Assembly: GCA_026315105.1 (NCBI GenBank)
Contig: CM048745.1
Coordinates: forward strand, 741,874,506 to 741,938,505
DNA: 64,000 bases
DNA from: Locusta migratoria
Lineage: Eukaryota > Arthropoda > Insecta > Orthoptera > Acrididae
Direction of reading: 5' to 3'
Shown here: one piece after another, positions 32,630-43,349 of the stretch
How positions within the stretch are numbered: position 1 is the first letter of the stretch
How the letters are laid out: each line of letters begins with the position of its first letter
Notes under the pieces: model-generated
Told to the model about the DNA's origin: nothing
What the model saw: only the letters and a program-made list of their open reading frames with translations
Database searches by the model: none
Program-made: the position numbers and the translations under genes

Positions 32630-32945
32630 TTTTTTGGTTTCTATAGTATGTCTGCCTAGGTGTGTTTGCCTCTGTGTGAATGTATGGGTGTGTGTGTGTA
32701 TTTGTTCACCTTCCTTTTCTTCCCCCAAAATAAGTCTTTCCTCTCCCGGGATTGGAATGGCTCCTTACCCCCTTTCTTAAAACCCTCATCATTTCCTTTT
32801 TCCTCTCCTTCCCTTCTGCCTGAAGAAGCAACTGGGATACCAAAGCTTGCGTTTGTGTGTATGTGAGTGTGTCCTGTTCATTTGTGCTGCTGTCACACCT
32901 GTGCTCCTTCGCCTGGTGAGTAATCTTTGTCTATTTTATTTAATA
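32630..32945 (+). mobile_element. Penelope-like element 3' fragment, PLE-2
   Basis: Homologous to 5590-5893 of PLE-1: starts at 'tatagtatgtctgcctaggt', includes the shared 'cctctcccgggattggaatg' block, and ends ctccttcgcctggtgagtaa. Strongly 5'-truncated and inserted in the family-B acidic linker. Its hammerhead-like core at 32820-32836 is degraded (CTGAAGA, CAAA for GAAA, broken stem). Confidence 0.85.
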
Positions 32946-35223
32946 TGAGGTATATTTTCATGAAACTGACTGCAATATTATTCTGTAAGCTAGGTTCTCT
33001 TTCATATTTTTCTTTGTATTCCGTCTCTTGGTAAATGTGCCATACTACATACTATGCATTCACATGTGCTTTCACATTATTTCTGAAAGCTGTAAGAATG
33101 TTTATTGCATAAACTGATTAGGTTTCTTTGATGGTAGTATTGTTTCTGAAGTATTTTGTGAAAAACATTTTGAGACTCTTGATGACATGAGCAAGTTTAA
33201 TTGTATGTAATGGAAATTTGTGGATAAGATGGTATTTTTCTGGTCACACACAGTCTTTTGTTTAAGTAATATGAAAATTTTCTTATAGTATTTGCCACTG
33301 TCATAAAAATCTTGTAACAGCCATTAGTAGACACTTTCATTGTAAGAAAACTCTTGAATTGATTCAGCAGCTGACTGTACCTCTCATACTAAACTAAAAT
33401 TGTTGCACAATCCAAATGATCTACTCTTGCCATAGGCTATAGTTGAGAAATGTTTATTGTGTAAACTGTCAAAGTTTCTGATGTGATGATGGTTTTGCTT
33501 TCCGAAGTACTTTATGTAGGATACCCTGGGAATCTTTAGTCACAATTAAAATTAACTGTCTGTTATATTATTCTTTTGGTAAAACAGTATTTTCATGTCA
33601 CACAGTCTCTTGTTTGAGTAATCTGAAATACTTGTATGTTACATGTTTCTGTTACTAATGTTTGATTTTTTACTAAATCTTGAATAAGTAATATTTATGC
33701 TGAGATACTTTAATTCCATGAAATTTTTCAAATTGATTTTTGTAAGCAAGATGTATATTCATGATTTACTTAATATGTTGCAAACTGACTTGATTTTTGA
33801 ACTGTATGAGCAATAGATATTTTTATTATTAGACGCTTTCATGGCATTTTTCAAATTAATTGCTGACTTTTATGTATTGGTTGTAATTTTTATCCTGGTA
33901 ACCATCTTGTACAAAATTATTTACAAAGTGGGGAGGGGGGGGGGTTAAATGATCTCTGTGTAAGAAACGTGAAGGGGTACCTGTCATTTAAAATTTGATT
34001 ATGATTATTTAACTGAACTGACACATTGTATATTAACTTTGACTGTGAATTTTGTGTACCAAACTTGACTATACATTTTGTGCTCTGATTATATGAAAGT
34101 TCAGATGTGGTTAACATTTTGACTTTGATGGCTGGGCTCTTTTGTTGTTATTCATGGAGGTTAATGAGATGAAACTTGTCTTAAATACTACATTCATAAA
34201 ATTATATGAAATAATCTGTATTCATGAAATAATATGAATTTAATAATTTTTATAAGTGAATTTCTATGGTGAGCTTAACAGTCGTAGTTTTAAAGGTGGC
34301 ATCATGCCCATCTGCTGACTTGTAGCTGTGCAGGCTGTGGATGTAAAATTTACAGCAGCAAATTTTGTTCAAATTTTTATGTGCTCTTGTGTGGTCCGCA
34401 CAAGTGCCGAACTGGTAGGGTTCCTGTTTATAAAACTTCTGGTCACACTTGTTGATGTATTATGTCACAATCTAACTTTACTCTTTTATATTGTAATTAA
34501 GACAAATTGCTGATTATTAACAAATTATTTTACTCTCAATGTTCTCATAGCAATAATTATCATGATCATTGGTTTTTATGACTGTTTGCTAAGTATGTTA
34601 TGATAAAGTTCTCATATCTGTATGCAATTTGAAAACTTGGTAATAATTTTGCATTGCCAAATTATTTCTAGTATTTAAAAATTATAATTTATTAAGAGTT
34701 TAGCCAATGCACACTTGAAACCAAAAGTTTGTTACATTGATACTTTGTCATTCTTATACTGTCTTGATGAAACTTGATGCTTTCTCATTTTTGAAATTTA
34801 TGCACTGTTTACACAAATGTAGTGTATACCTATTAACATGCAACTTCATTAAGTTTATCCAGTATGACTTCAGAATGTATCCATGCTATGTAATTTTATA
34901 GTTAAAGAAAAACTTTGTCTGCTTGTTCTATAAAACAGTTTATTATTCTTCTGTATCTAATGTCATGGTAATTTAATTGAAATAATTGTGCAGTTTAGAA
35001 ATCAGTTCATCAGTAGTAAAAACATTATTTTGGTAACAGTTTTCTATAGAATTAGTCATTTTATGTTTGAAATACTAAAATTAGTTTTGTCATATGATTT
35101 AAAATGGAATTTGACAAGTATGTTGTTTGAAATCAAAATATTTGCTGATTGTAAATACTCCCCAATTCTGTTATCACACAATGTCATTCACATGAGATGT
35201 CTGACCTTGTGTGAGGGGGGTAT
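32946..35223 (+). other. AT-rich non-coding 3' region of family-B copy 1
   Basis: About 2.3 kb without domains. Two stretches (about 33080-33290 and 33430-33620) look like degenerate copies of each other: both hold 'aatgtttattg', 'tctgaagtatttt'-like text and 'cacacagtctcttgtttgag'-like text. Ends in a purine tract before the LTR. Confidence 0.45.
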
Positions 35224-35765
35224 TGTAATGTATATACCCCAGAAAAATCCCGTTTGTTTGGATTAATGAAGTATACGATACCATAGTTGGTCTTGGTATT
35301 GTAACCTAATTTTCCATATTTATATTATTTAAGCATTTTATGGCACTTCTAACAAGTCACATTGATTATCACTTTTATTACTTGGGTCTTTTAATAAACT
35401 TTATTAATTAATTATTGAAAGTCGTAAGCTTAATGTTGGATAATAATGTCTGTTAATGAAATTAATAACTAACAATATCTGAGGTCCTTTGTCATGTATT
35501 GACTGTAATGTAATACTTTGCTGAAAATAGAATTGCATAGTTGCTTTGATTTAACAATTTCAAATAATGTAAACATATATTAATACTGCACGAATTGTTA
35601 TTTACATACGATCTTTTGTATTGTTTTGAAACAAAAAATCTATTATTGCATTTGTCATAATTTTGTGTATCTTTACATAAAGCAAGATTTATTTATGTTT
35701 CATGAACAAATTGTTTTATATAAAATATTGTAACTTCCGTGTTCTAGAAGGTTCTAGAAATTAGA
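35224..35765 (+). repeat. Family-B LTR, copy 1 (conserved part; right end uncertain)
   Basis: Begins TGTAATGTATATACCCC after a purine tract. Shares with 62392-62775: 'cccgtttgtttg', 'gataccatagttggtc', 'ttaattaatt.ttgaaagtcgtaa', 'acgatctttt.tattgtttt', 'acttccgtgttctagaa'. Similarity stops after ttctagaa, where one copy may be deleted, so the true end may lie further right (AATAAA at about 36684 and 36738 could belong to it). Confidence 0.65.
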
Positions 35766-37178
35766 CTAACAAGGAAAGTACTTGGGCTCAAACAAACACA
35801 TATACAACAAAATCGTATGAGAGATAATGTAAAGATCCCTTATTGCACTAGTGATACTCCCGCATCTGCAAAACTCTGCAGTCGTCTGTTAGAGAACTCT
35901 GTGTGTGCCATGCCGCATTGCACTTTGACCTATCGGTTCACCAATAGTGACGGAGCAATGTGCATCCAAAGTTGAGTTTTGTTATGTTATTTGTGTGGTG
36001 AAGCGTCAGATGGGGCGGCGATTGCTAATCAATCCTGCTAATGTATTACGATTAGTTGAGATGAAGTTACAAAGAACCCTTCTTCATGAAATAGTATTAG
36101 GTAGAAGATGAATCATTTGCATGCTTTCTCATATCTGTTATGGTACAGAAATATGAGCATAAGTTAGATACTGTTGTTACAAACTCATAATAATTATAAT
36201 AGGGATGATAATGAAGAAAAAACTCATTGCAAGCAGTAGTGCTGTGGTGAGTATGGGAAGAGGCGATGGAAGCAGTGGCAGTGAATACCAACAGTCTTTC
36301 AGGAAGAAGGTTAAAGTTGCAACTATCATCACAGCTTTTGATGACAATTTTCTAGAGAACATGTACGATGATTATTACATAAGTTATAGTTAAGATATCT
36401 GCATTACGTATGGCGTCTACAATTACATCTACAGTGCTATCTAGAGTATGGTTGCAGAGCTTTGCAAAAAAACGACACCCACCAGCACATGGAGGTGTAT
36501 GTAGAGATCCTGTAACCAAACGTTCATACAGATATGTTTGTTCGAGCCCATGTACTTTCCTTGTAAGTATTAATACGTGTGAATTGGCATGAACTAGGAG
36601 AGTTGTCAGTCAGTCTCAGATCAGTATTGAACCAGTCTTACTTTTGTCATAATACTTCTATTTGTGCTTTATCAGGAATGAAAAATAAATCAGTTTAATT
36701 TTAATAATGTCACATTTATGGTTTCCATGAAGCCAATAAACCCGGCATCCTAATGTAATTTTGTGACGTTTTAATGGCAGGCGAGCTATGAGATCTAGGA
36801 GACCATTGAACATCTAAAGAATGTGATGTATTAATAATGTGGCCTTAGTGTATGTGCAATAAGAAGTGCCACAACAGTCATGAAGACAAACAGTTTGCTA
36901 CTTGACATGCTCATTAGTATGTAGCAGATCGGTAACAGCCAAGATGGTAAATCACATGTGTGTTCACAGGAGATCTTGTATTTGATGGCCTTTGATAGGA
37001 CTGTAATGGTGCTACTACTGCAAATGAGGCAAGGGTAATAGAATAGCAATGGATAGGGACACCTGAATCATATTCTTCACCAACATGTCAACTGCCTCTC
37101 ATTGTGCCCTGAAATGAGAAATTCATTAGTCTTGTATTGGTCTTCTACTAGCAAAATAAATTCATTATATTATATTTA
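35766..37178. other. Interval with no recognised gene
   Basis: Possibly includes the rest of the family-B LTR. A 62-codon frame at 36205-36393 has no known domain. Otherwise nothing recognisable before the Tc1-like element. Confidence 0.4.
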
Positions 37179-37299
37179 CACTGAAGAAGGGCCAAAGAAA
37201 CTGGTACATCTGCCTAATATTGTGAAGGGCCTCTGCAAGCACACAGATGTGCCTCAACTCGACTTGATATGGATTCCAATAATGCCTGAAGTAGTGCTG

Positions 37300-38103
37300 A
37301 AGTGAATTGCCACCATGCTTCCTTCAGGGATGTCCATAAATTGAGGAGGTGGAGATCTGTTCTGAACAGCATGTTGCAATGCATCTCAGATATGCTCAAT
37401 AATTTTCATTTCTGGGGAGTCTGTTGTCCAGCAGAGGTGTATAAACTCAGGAGAGCATTCCTGGAGCCACTCGGCAACAATTCTGGATATATGGCTTGTT
37501 GCACTGTCCTGCTCGAATTGCCAAGTCCATCGGAATGCTCAATGGACATGAATAGATGAAAACATGTGTGTGACCTATCAAAGTTGTATATAGATGTATC
37601 AGGGGATCCACATCACTGCAACCACACGTGCCCCACATCATTACAGAGACTCCACCTGCTTTAACAGTCCCCTGCTGACATGCAGGATATATGGATTCAC
37701 GAGTTTGTCTTCATACCTGTACATGTCCATCTGCTCCATACAATTGGAAATGAGACTTTCAGGCAACATCTTTCCTTTCAACAACAGTCCAATGTCAGTG
37801 TTGACAAGCCCAGACAAGGCGTGCAGTCAGTACGTAACTGGGTCCTCAGCTCTGAAAGCCCACATCAATGAGGTTTCATTGAATAGTTTGCATGCTGACA
37901 GTTGCTGGTGGCCCAGCACTGAAATCAGCAGTAATTTGCAGAAAGGATTGCACTTGCGTCACTTTGATCGATTCTCTTTTGTCATTGGTCTGATTCTTGC
38001 AGGATATTTTTCCGGGCACAGCAGTGTCAGAGATTTGATGTTTTCCTGGGTTCCCAATATTCACTGTGTACTCATGGAATGGTTGTATGGGAAAATCCTC
38101 ACC
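37300..38103 (-). pseudogene. Tc1-like transposase pseudogene
   Basis: The DNA-binding half is readable at 38064-37876 with homeo-like and paired-like helices ('QSFLQITADFSAGPPATVS'). N-terminal wording continues beyond the SINE (about 38411-38500). The catalytic DDE part lies toward 37300 in broken frames and I could not place all three acidic residues. Function in the family: cut-and-paste at TA. Confidence 0.7.
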
Positions 38104-38120
38104 TCATCACTACCTTATAG

Positions 38121-38393
38121 TCAGGCCCGGTGGTCTTGGGGTTAAGTGCTCGACTGGGAACCGAAGGGTCGCAGGTTCAAAACCCGGTCAGACCTCGGAT
38201 TTTTTCACTCTGCCCTTTAACCCAGCCTTCACCTCTCAATGATGTAAGGAGTCACCAGAAACAACACATGGTTCGGATTCCACGTTAAGCTGCAGGTCCC
38301 CTTTCCCCAGTTGGATAACTGGGGTAGGCTAGGTATACGCAAGTCGCGTCCAATTGAAAGACTTGCACCAGGCCAAGAAGCCACATGAAATTA
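38121..38393 (+). mobile_element. tRNA-derived SINE (family 2) with perfect 17-bp TSD
   Basis: tRNA-like head: 'ggtcttggggttaagtgctc' (A-box region) and 'gcaggttcaaaacccgg' (B box). Body runs through 'taactggggtaggctaggta' to 'aagaagccacatgaaatta'. Flanked by TCATCACTACCTTATAG at 38104-38120 and 38394-38410, identical in all 17 bases. It lies inside the Tc1-like transposase. Confidence 0.92.
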
Positions 38394-38630
38394 TCATCAC
38401 TACCTTATAGACACTGTGTCCCATCTCTCAAGAATACACTATAGCACCACATTCAAACTCCTTTAAATAATGATAACTTGCCATTTAGCAGCAGTAACCA
38501 ATTTAATGGCTGCACCAGACACCTGCTGTCTTATGCAGGTGCTGATGACTACAGTGCTGTCCTCCGAGTTTTCGCACATCTTGTGTTTGCATTCGCATGC
38601 CTATTCCAGTTTCTTCAGCTCTTCAGTGTA

Positions 38631-39942
38631 TCTACTTAACCTTTTCAAAAAAACTGTGCGATAAATAGCCTTTATGTATACCAATAGTCAATTCATTAGC
38701 ACCACATAACAAAGGGGCATATCATGTGCTCTGAACACACAACAAATAGGGTCACTGGCAATTAGAAAAGTCTCTTTCCTTTTTTGATTGAACTATTGCC
38801 TATATACCTGCCATAAAGTACAGATAAATGAACTTTCACCCAAATATGCTGTAGCATTACATTTAATATTTTTTTAAAATAAAATTATATCTGTGACACT
38901 TGTCACTACCATCCTTTCTCTCTGCCAGTAAATCTCTGATTATTTTGTATTATAAAAGACTCAATTTTTTTGAATGGACTGGAGAGGAAACGGAATCGTT
39001 CCTCGTCTTTCATCGTCTTGCTGTTGAATAGATTGGACATCTCCCATTTAATCTCTCCACATTAACCATGTAAATGTGAGCTAAAAACAATTAATTGCAA
39101 AAAATTCAGTAATTCGTTTGAAATTAATACACTATTTAAAAGGAGTTCTTTCCCCATTTTTCATTAATTTTTGTAATATTAGATTCCAGCATAATTCGTA
39201 AAATAATAGTTGACCATTGTTGTAGATCACTTTGCGATTGTGAAAGGACATTCCAGATGGGAATTTCACTTATGCATATTTGGTTATGATATGGTTTCTA
39301 AGCCTGCATTAATTCTGCTTTTTGTTAAAAGAAGTCCAATGATTTTGCAATTTTAACCACTAATAGTAACTGGAATTAAACACGGTCATGAAACTTAACA
39401 TACGGAGCTTACAGAAACAAGCATCATTTTACAGTAAAAAGGGAAATTAACTATCCAATACAAGTGCGACTACAGTGGGATGGTTTCAGTACAAACTGAA
39501 TTCTTCTGGCAGGTAAAGAACGGATTCCGCCACATTCTTTTGTAATGATGCTTTCTGGTGTTGTCTTTATGCTAACTATTGCTACTGCTAAATCCTGATG
39601 GTGGAATCTTTCATGTTTTTCTCAGTGTCTCTCTCTCTCTCTCTCTCTCTTCAAAATTAATATTCATTGCAATATTTCACACACTTTTCGCTTCTTTGCT
39701 TCAACAATATGATCTAATACTATATTCTCAGAAGGTTACGGTTGTGGTAAAAATGAGATAGAGACATTCTGCATGCTGGTTTAAGAATGTTCAGATTAAA
39801 TTAGATTAATACTTGTTCATAGATCATGAATATAACACTTAGTAATGATGTGGAATGAGTCAGGTTAATAAACGGTGTCTGTACAATATATTACAGTTCA
39901 CAAAATATTACACGACATTTTTTTAAATTTTATTATTATTAT
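38631..39942. other. Interval with no recognised gene
   Basis: AT-rich with a (CT)n microsatellite at 39627-39651. Short frames only. Confidence 0.45.
39627..39651. repeat. (CT)n microsatellite
   Basis: Uninterrupted CT run of about 25 bp. Confidence 0.95.
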
Positions 39943-40420
39943 TATTTACAAATTTATATCGAAAACTTCATCCAATGAATAGAAGGAGTTGTCATCCAGA
40001 AATTCTTTTAATTTATTTTTAAATTCTAGTTGGCTACCTGTCAGACTTTTTATGCTGTTTGGTAGGTGACCGAAGACTTTTGTGGCAACATAATTCACCC
40101 CTTTCTGTGCCAAAGTCAGATTTAACCCTGCATAGTGAAGATCACTCTTTCTCCTTCTCTTGTAGCTATGCACACTGCTATTATGTTTGAGCTGGGTTGT
40201 ATTATTAACAACAAATGTCATAAGGGAATATATATACTGTGAAGTTACTGTGAGGATACCTAAATCCTTAAATAGATGTCTGCAGCATGATCTTGGGTGC
40301 GCTCCAGCAATTATTTTGATTACACGCTTTTGTACAATGAATACATTTTTACTCAATGGTGAATTACCCCAGAATATGATGCCATATGAAATCAGTGAAT
40401 GAAAATAGGCATAGTAAGCT
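39943..40420 (-). pseudogene. LINE reverse transcriptase C-terminus (Jockey/CR1-like)
   Basis: 136 open codons from 40356, extended in frame upstream as 'YAYFHSLISYGIIFWGNSPL'. Then 'NVFIVQKRVIKIIAGAHPRS', 'LFKDLGILTVTSQYIYSLMT', 'HYAGLNLTLAQKGVNYVATK', 'VFGHLPNSIKSLTGSQLEFK' and a 'FYSLDE' end. This is the conserved tail after the RT thumb in Jockey-superfamily LINEs. The piece itself has no stop, but RT proper is absent, so it is not a functional gene. Confidence 0.75.
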
Positions 40421-40712
40421 CATTTTTTGAGATTCTTATTGACAAAATTTTGAAAATTCTACTTTAGCTACATACATCTGTCCAAAAACTATATTTATGA
40501 CTGGTGTTGTGCTGTTCCTGTATGGAACTGAATATGCTGTTTTTTTTTTTTTTATTAAACTTTAGCGAGTGTCCATTTGCTGAGAACCACTTAATAATTT
40601 TGTAAAAAAACATTATTTGTGATTATATAAAAAGTAGATGAAGTTTACTTACCAGGTGAAGGGGCACAGGTAGTGATAGTGACATAAATAAAATACACAA
40701 ACAAACGAAAGC

Positions 40713-40737
40713 TTTCACAACCCAGTTGCTTCTTCAG
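40713..40737 (-). ncRNA. Hammerhead-like ribozyme core, PLE-3
   Basis: Minus strand: CTGAAGA (40737-40731), stem GCAAC/GTTGT with loop TGG, GAAA (40716-40713), then GCTTTC and GTT. Stem II uses one G-T pair. Same layout as PLE-1 with compensatory changes in the stem. Confidence 0.5.
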
Positions 40738-40893
40738 GCAGAAGGGAAGGAGAGGGAAAAGGAAGTGATGAGGGTTTTAAGTGAGTGGGTAAGGAGCCAT
40801 TCCAATCCCGGGAGAGGAAACACTTACCTTGGGGAAAAAAAAGAAGGTAAAAAATATGCACACACCCACACATATACACAAATGCAAACACAC

Positions 40894-41253
40894 CTAGGCA
40901 GACATACTGTAGAAAGCAAAGAAGTTGGACAGAGATACCACTTGAGGCCGAGGCTCTGTCCAGAGAACTGAGGCATAGATGTTAAAGATGGTGGGCGGAA
41001 ATTTGAATTTAGCGGAGGTTGAGACCAGGTGGGCAACGGGAAGAGTGAATATGCTGAAGGGCAAGTTCCCATCTCCGGAGTTCTGAAAGATTGGTGTTGG
41101 TGGGAAGTGTCCAGATAACTTGAAGGTGTAACACTGTGCCAAGATGTGTTGGCCATGCACCAAGGCATGTTTAGCCACAGGGTGATCTTCATTACCAACA
41201 AACACTGTCTGCCTGTGACCGTTCATGTGAATGGACAGTTTGTTGCTGGTCAT
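40894..41253 (-). pseudogene. PLE-3 GIY-YIG nuclease remnant and C-terminus
   Basis: 119 codons. Retains the second half of GIY-YIG ('KLSIHMNGHRQTVFVGNEDH') and the conserved C-terminal run 'AKHALVHGQHILAQCYTFKL' and 'PVAHLVSTSAKFKFPPTI', which shows what the PLE-1 frameshifted tail should look like. The upstream half (VIYQLTC) is in the adjacent frame at 41416-41192, followed by a small deletion, so the YVGMT strand is damaged. Confidence 0.8.
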
Positions 41254-42792
41254 GTAGGCATGTCAGTTGGTAAATCACGTGGGTGCTATTGAAAGTGGCT
41301 TTGCCCTTGATCATGTACCCCTTCTGGGTTATGGGACTGAAGTAAGTGGTGATGGGTTGAAGGTGTTGGTCTATGTATGCAGAGATTCGTTTTGTAGTGG
41401 CTTGGCAACCAGCCACAATTGGGGGCTGGTATGATTGGATTTTTGAATCTTGGAAAGTAGGTAGAAGGTAGGGGTGCAGGTGTCGGTTGGGTCATGAGGT
41501 TAATGGAGTCAGGTGAAAGGTTTCTGTAGGGGGCCTAAAGTTTTGAGGATTACTTGAAGCTCTGCCTGGACATCAGAAATGGGAGTGCCTTGACAAACTT
41601 TATCTGTGGTACTATCTGAAAGCAGACGCAGTCCCTCAGCCACATACTCCCGCCGATCAAGAACCACAGTTGTGGATCCCTTGTCAGCTGGGAGAATGAT
41701 AAGGAATGGTCAGCCTTCAGATCACGGATAGCTTGGGATTCAGCTGCGGCAATGTTGGGAGTAGGATTAAGGTTTCTCAGGAAAGACTGAGAGGTAAGGT
41801 TGGAAGTAAGGAATTCCTGGAAGGTTTGAAGAGGGTGATTTTGAGGAAGAGCAGGTGGTCTCGCTGTGACGGAGGATGGACCTGTTCCAGGCAGGGTTCA
41901 ATTTGAATGATGTCTTGTGGAGCTGGATCATTAGGAGTAGGATTATTTTTCTTTGTGGCAAAGCGATATCTCCAGCAAAGACTACCAGTATAGGATAGTA
42001 AATCTTTGACAAGGGCTGTTTGGTTGAATTTGGGAATAGGGCTAAAGGTGATGCCTTTGGATAGGACAGAGGTTTCAGATTGGGAGAGAGGTTTAAAGGA
42101 GAGGTTGACTACTGAATTGCGATGTTGTGGTTCCGGATTGTGTGGATTGGAATTATGAGGTTTGATTACATTACTTAGTTCATGTTTTCCGGATGTCATT
42201 ACTATACTTGTACCATCAGCAAAAAGAACTAACTTAACTTTGCACCTTCATCAATGCCGAATGGCAAGTCATTAGTGTATATCAGTAACAGTAAAGGACC
42301 TAAGACTGAACCCTCATTTCTTTATTTGGTAGGTACTGAAGTATGGGGTATAATGATCAATTTCAAGATTCAAATAGCTGTATTTTTTCATGTACAGGTA
42401 TTCTGAAAATTACAAAATGAGAACATCAGTTTTTACTGTACAATGGATCAAATGAATTTGCTTTTTGTTTAAATCAATAATATGTTGTAGAAATATATAA
42501 ATGTGAATGATGAATGCTACACTGTAAGTGGTGTTACTTTGATACCTCCAAATTGTTTCACAAAAAAAAAAACCATCCAAGACCAATGAACAGACACATG
42601 TTATTGTTTTACACATTCTTCTCTATTAGTTTTATATTTCTTCTCAGCGACAATAGCACACACAATTTACATTATAGCATAATGTATTTTCAGCACAATT
42701 AATAAAAAAAACATTGATATTTGTATTAGTTTTAACATTTTATCACAACAAAAACAGAATTTACACCATAAAAACAGCTACTAAATGTAACA

Positions 42793-42938
42793 TTAATCAA
42801 TTGATGGATAACTGAAGTGTCCAACAAAAATATTTGTTTCTGTTTGGCTTTCTTTTATAAGGAATATGAAAGGATGGTCTGCCTTAAAATATACCTCCAC
42901 CCTTAGAACTGGGGCCTTCCTGCTACGTATAATTGCAG
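42793..42938 (-). CDS. Serpin terminal exon (reactive-centre loop to C-terminus)
   Basis: Minus-strand exon of 146 nt. A canonical acceptor (ttgttttttatttcag) ends at 42939; the exon opens in phase with two bases left over, codes 47 residues and ends TAA (42795-42793). It reads 'AIIRSRKAPVLRVEVY', 'FKADHPFIFLI', 'KESQTETNIFVGHFSYPSID'. FKADHPFIFLI fits the serpin signature (PROSITE PS00284 pattern), and the rest fits the last strands (usual ending ILFMGRVVNPS). The loop aligns with insect loops of the type MMRS..., predicting Arg-Ser at P1-P1', hence a trypsin-like target. The hinge must be in an upstream exon at higher coordinates, not found here. Not a retrocopy, since the intron is present. 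Confidence 0.8.
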
Positions 42939-43349
42939 CTGAAATAAAAAACAATTTTGAGTAATATAAAGCATCAAAATTATTTAGAATTTATCAACAT
43001 TTCTTTGTTTATAAAGTGATGTGAAGAAATATAATCAATAATCAGCACAATATTAGAAATGCAGCAGTAAGTTAAGCAATCAGGAATGACACTTCTCTAG
43101 CCTTAGTTTCTTCATTCTCCTTAGCAATGCATCTACTACTTGTTTTTCATCTAGATTGTACCACCACCACCACCACCACCACCACCACCACCACTCCCCT
43201 GCTGCCACCACCATCACTGTCATCACACCACCTGTCCTCATTCATACCTCTCATTTTTGTTGGTATTGTCTTTTTTCTTATTTCATTTGCATTATACACA
43301 TGGGATTTTGTTTGTTAGTGGATAAAATATTCTTCTGTCCAAAAGACAT
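42939..43349. other. Serpin intron side and spacer with (CCA)n
   Basis: Begins with the serpin acceptor tract on the minus strand. A (CCA)n run at 43160-43194 generates a poly-His or poly-Thr frame that is not a gene. No serpin exon seen here. Confidence 0.5.
43160..43194. repeat. (CCA)n microsatellite
   Basis: About 11 CCA units in a row, followed by imperfect units to about 43215. Confidence 0.95.

Larger units (their letters stand above)
31881..35765 (+). mobile_element. LTR retrotransposon family B, copy 1 (gag relic to 3' LTR)
   Basis: Plus strand: gag capsid relic (31881-32284), acidic linker (32285-32630), insertion of PLE-2 (about 32630-32945), about 2.2 kb AT-rich non-coding (32946-35220), G-rich tract gtgagggggg (35211-35220), then LTR starting TGTAATG at 35224. 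Gag and LTR both align by eye with copy 2 at 62392-64000. Protease, RT and integrase are absent. Confidence 0.75.
37179..38628 (-). mobile_element. Tc1-like DNA transposon (dead), interrupted by a SINE
   Basis: Bounded by TA (37177-37178 and 38629-38630) with inverted ends: left cactgaagaagggccaaaga, right read in reverse cactgaagagctgaagaaac. 1450 bp, or about 1160 bp without the SINE and its duplication. Minus-strand transposase pieces include 'ITADFSAGPPATVSMQTIQ' and 'MNIGNPGKHQISDTAVPGK', the paired-type DNA-binding domain of Tc1 transposases. Several stops; the 183-codon plus frame at 37594-38145 is antisense noise. Confidence 0.88.
40640..42190 (-). mobile_element. Penelope-like element, copy PLE-3 (internally deleted)
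   Basis: Minus strand. N-terminal part at 42199-41777 ('LSKGITFSPIPKFNQTALVK'), linker, short remains of the RT start near 41490 ('CTPTFYLLSKIQKSN' type), then a jump to the GIY-YIG end (41253-40894: 'MTSNKLSIHMNGHRQTVFVG') and 3' region. The RT palm with the Asp pair is deleted. 3' end has the hammerhead-like motif at 40713-40737 and the terminal 'actcac/accaggtgaagg' sequence. Inserted in a LINE. Confidence 0.88.
39943..42340 (-). mobile_element. Jockey/CR1-like LINE tail, split by PLE-3
   Basis: Minus strand. The C-terminus of the ORF is at 40420-39943. 40421-40640 and 42190-42340 look like two further parts of one LINE separated by PLE-3: the right one contains 'atcagcaaaaagaactaac' and 'tcagtaacagtaaaggac', text I associate with this kind of RT region. 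5' part missing. Confidence 0.55.

Noticed and set aside
37594..38145. 183-codon plus-strand frame
   Set aside because: Antisense to the Tc1-like transposase and runs into the SINE; no domain.
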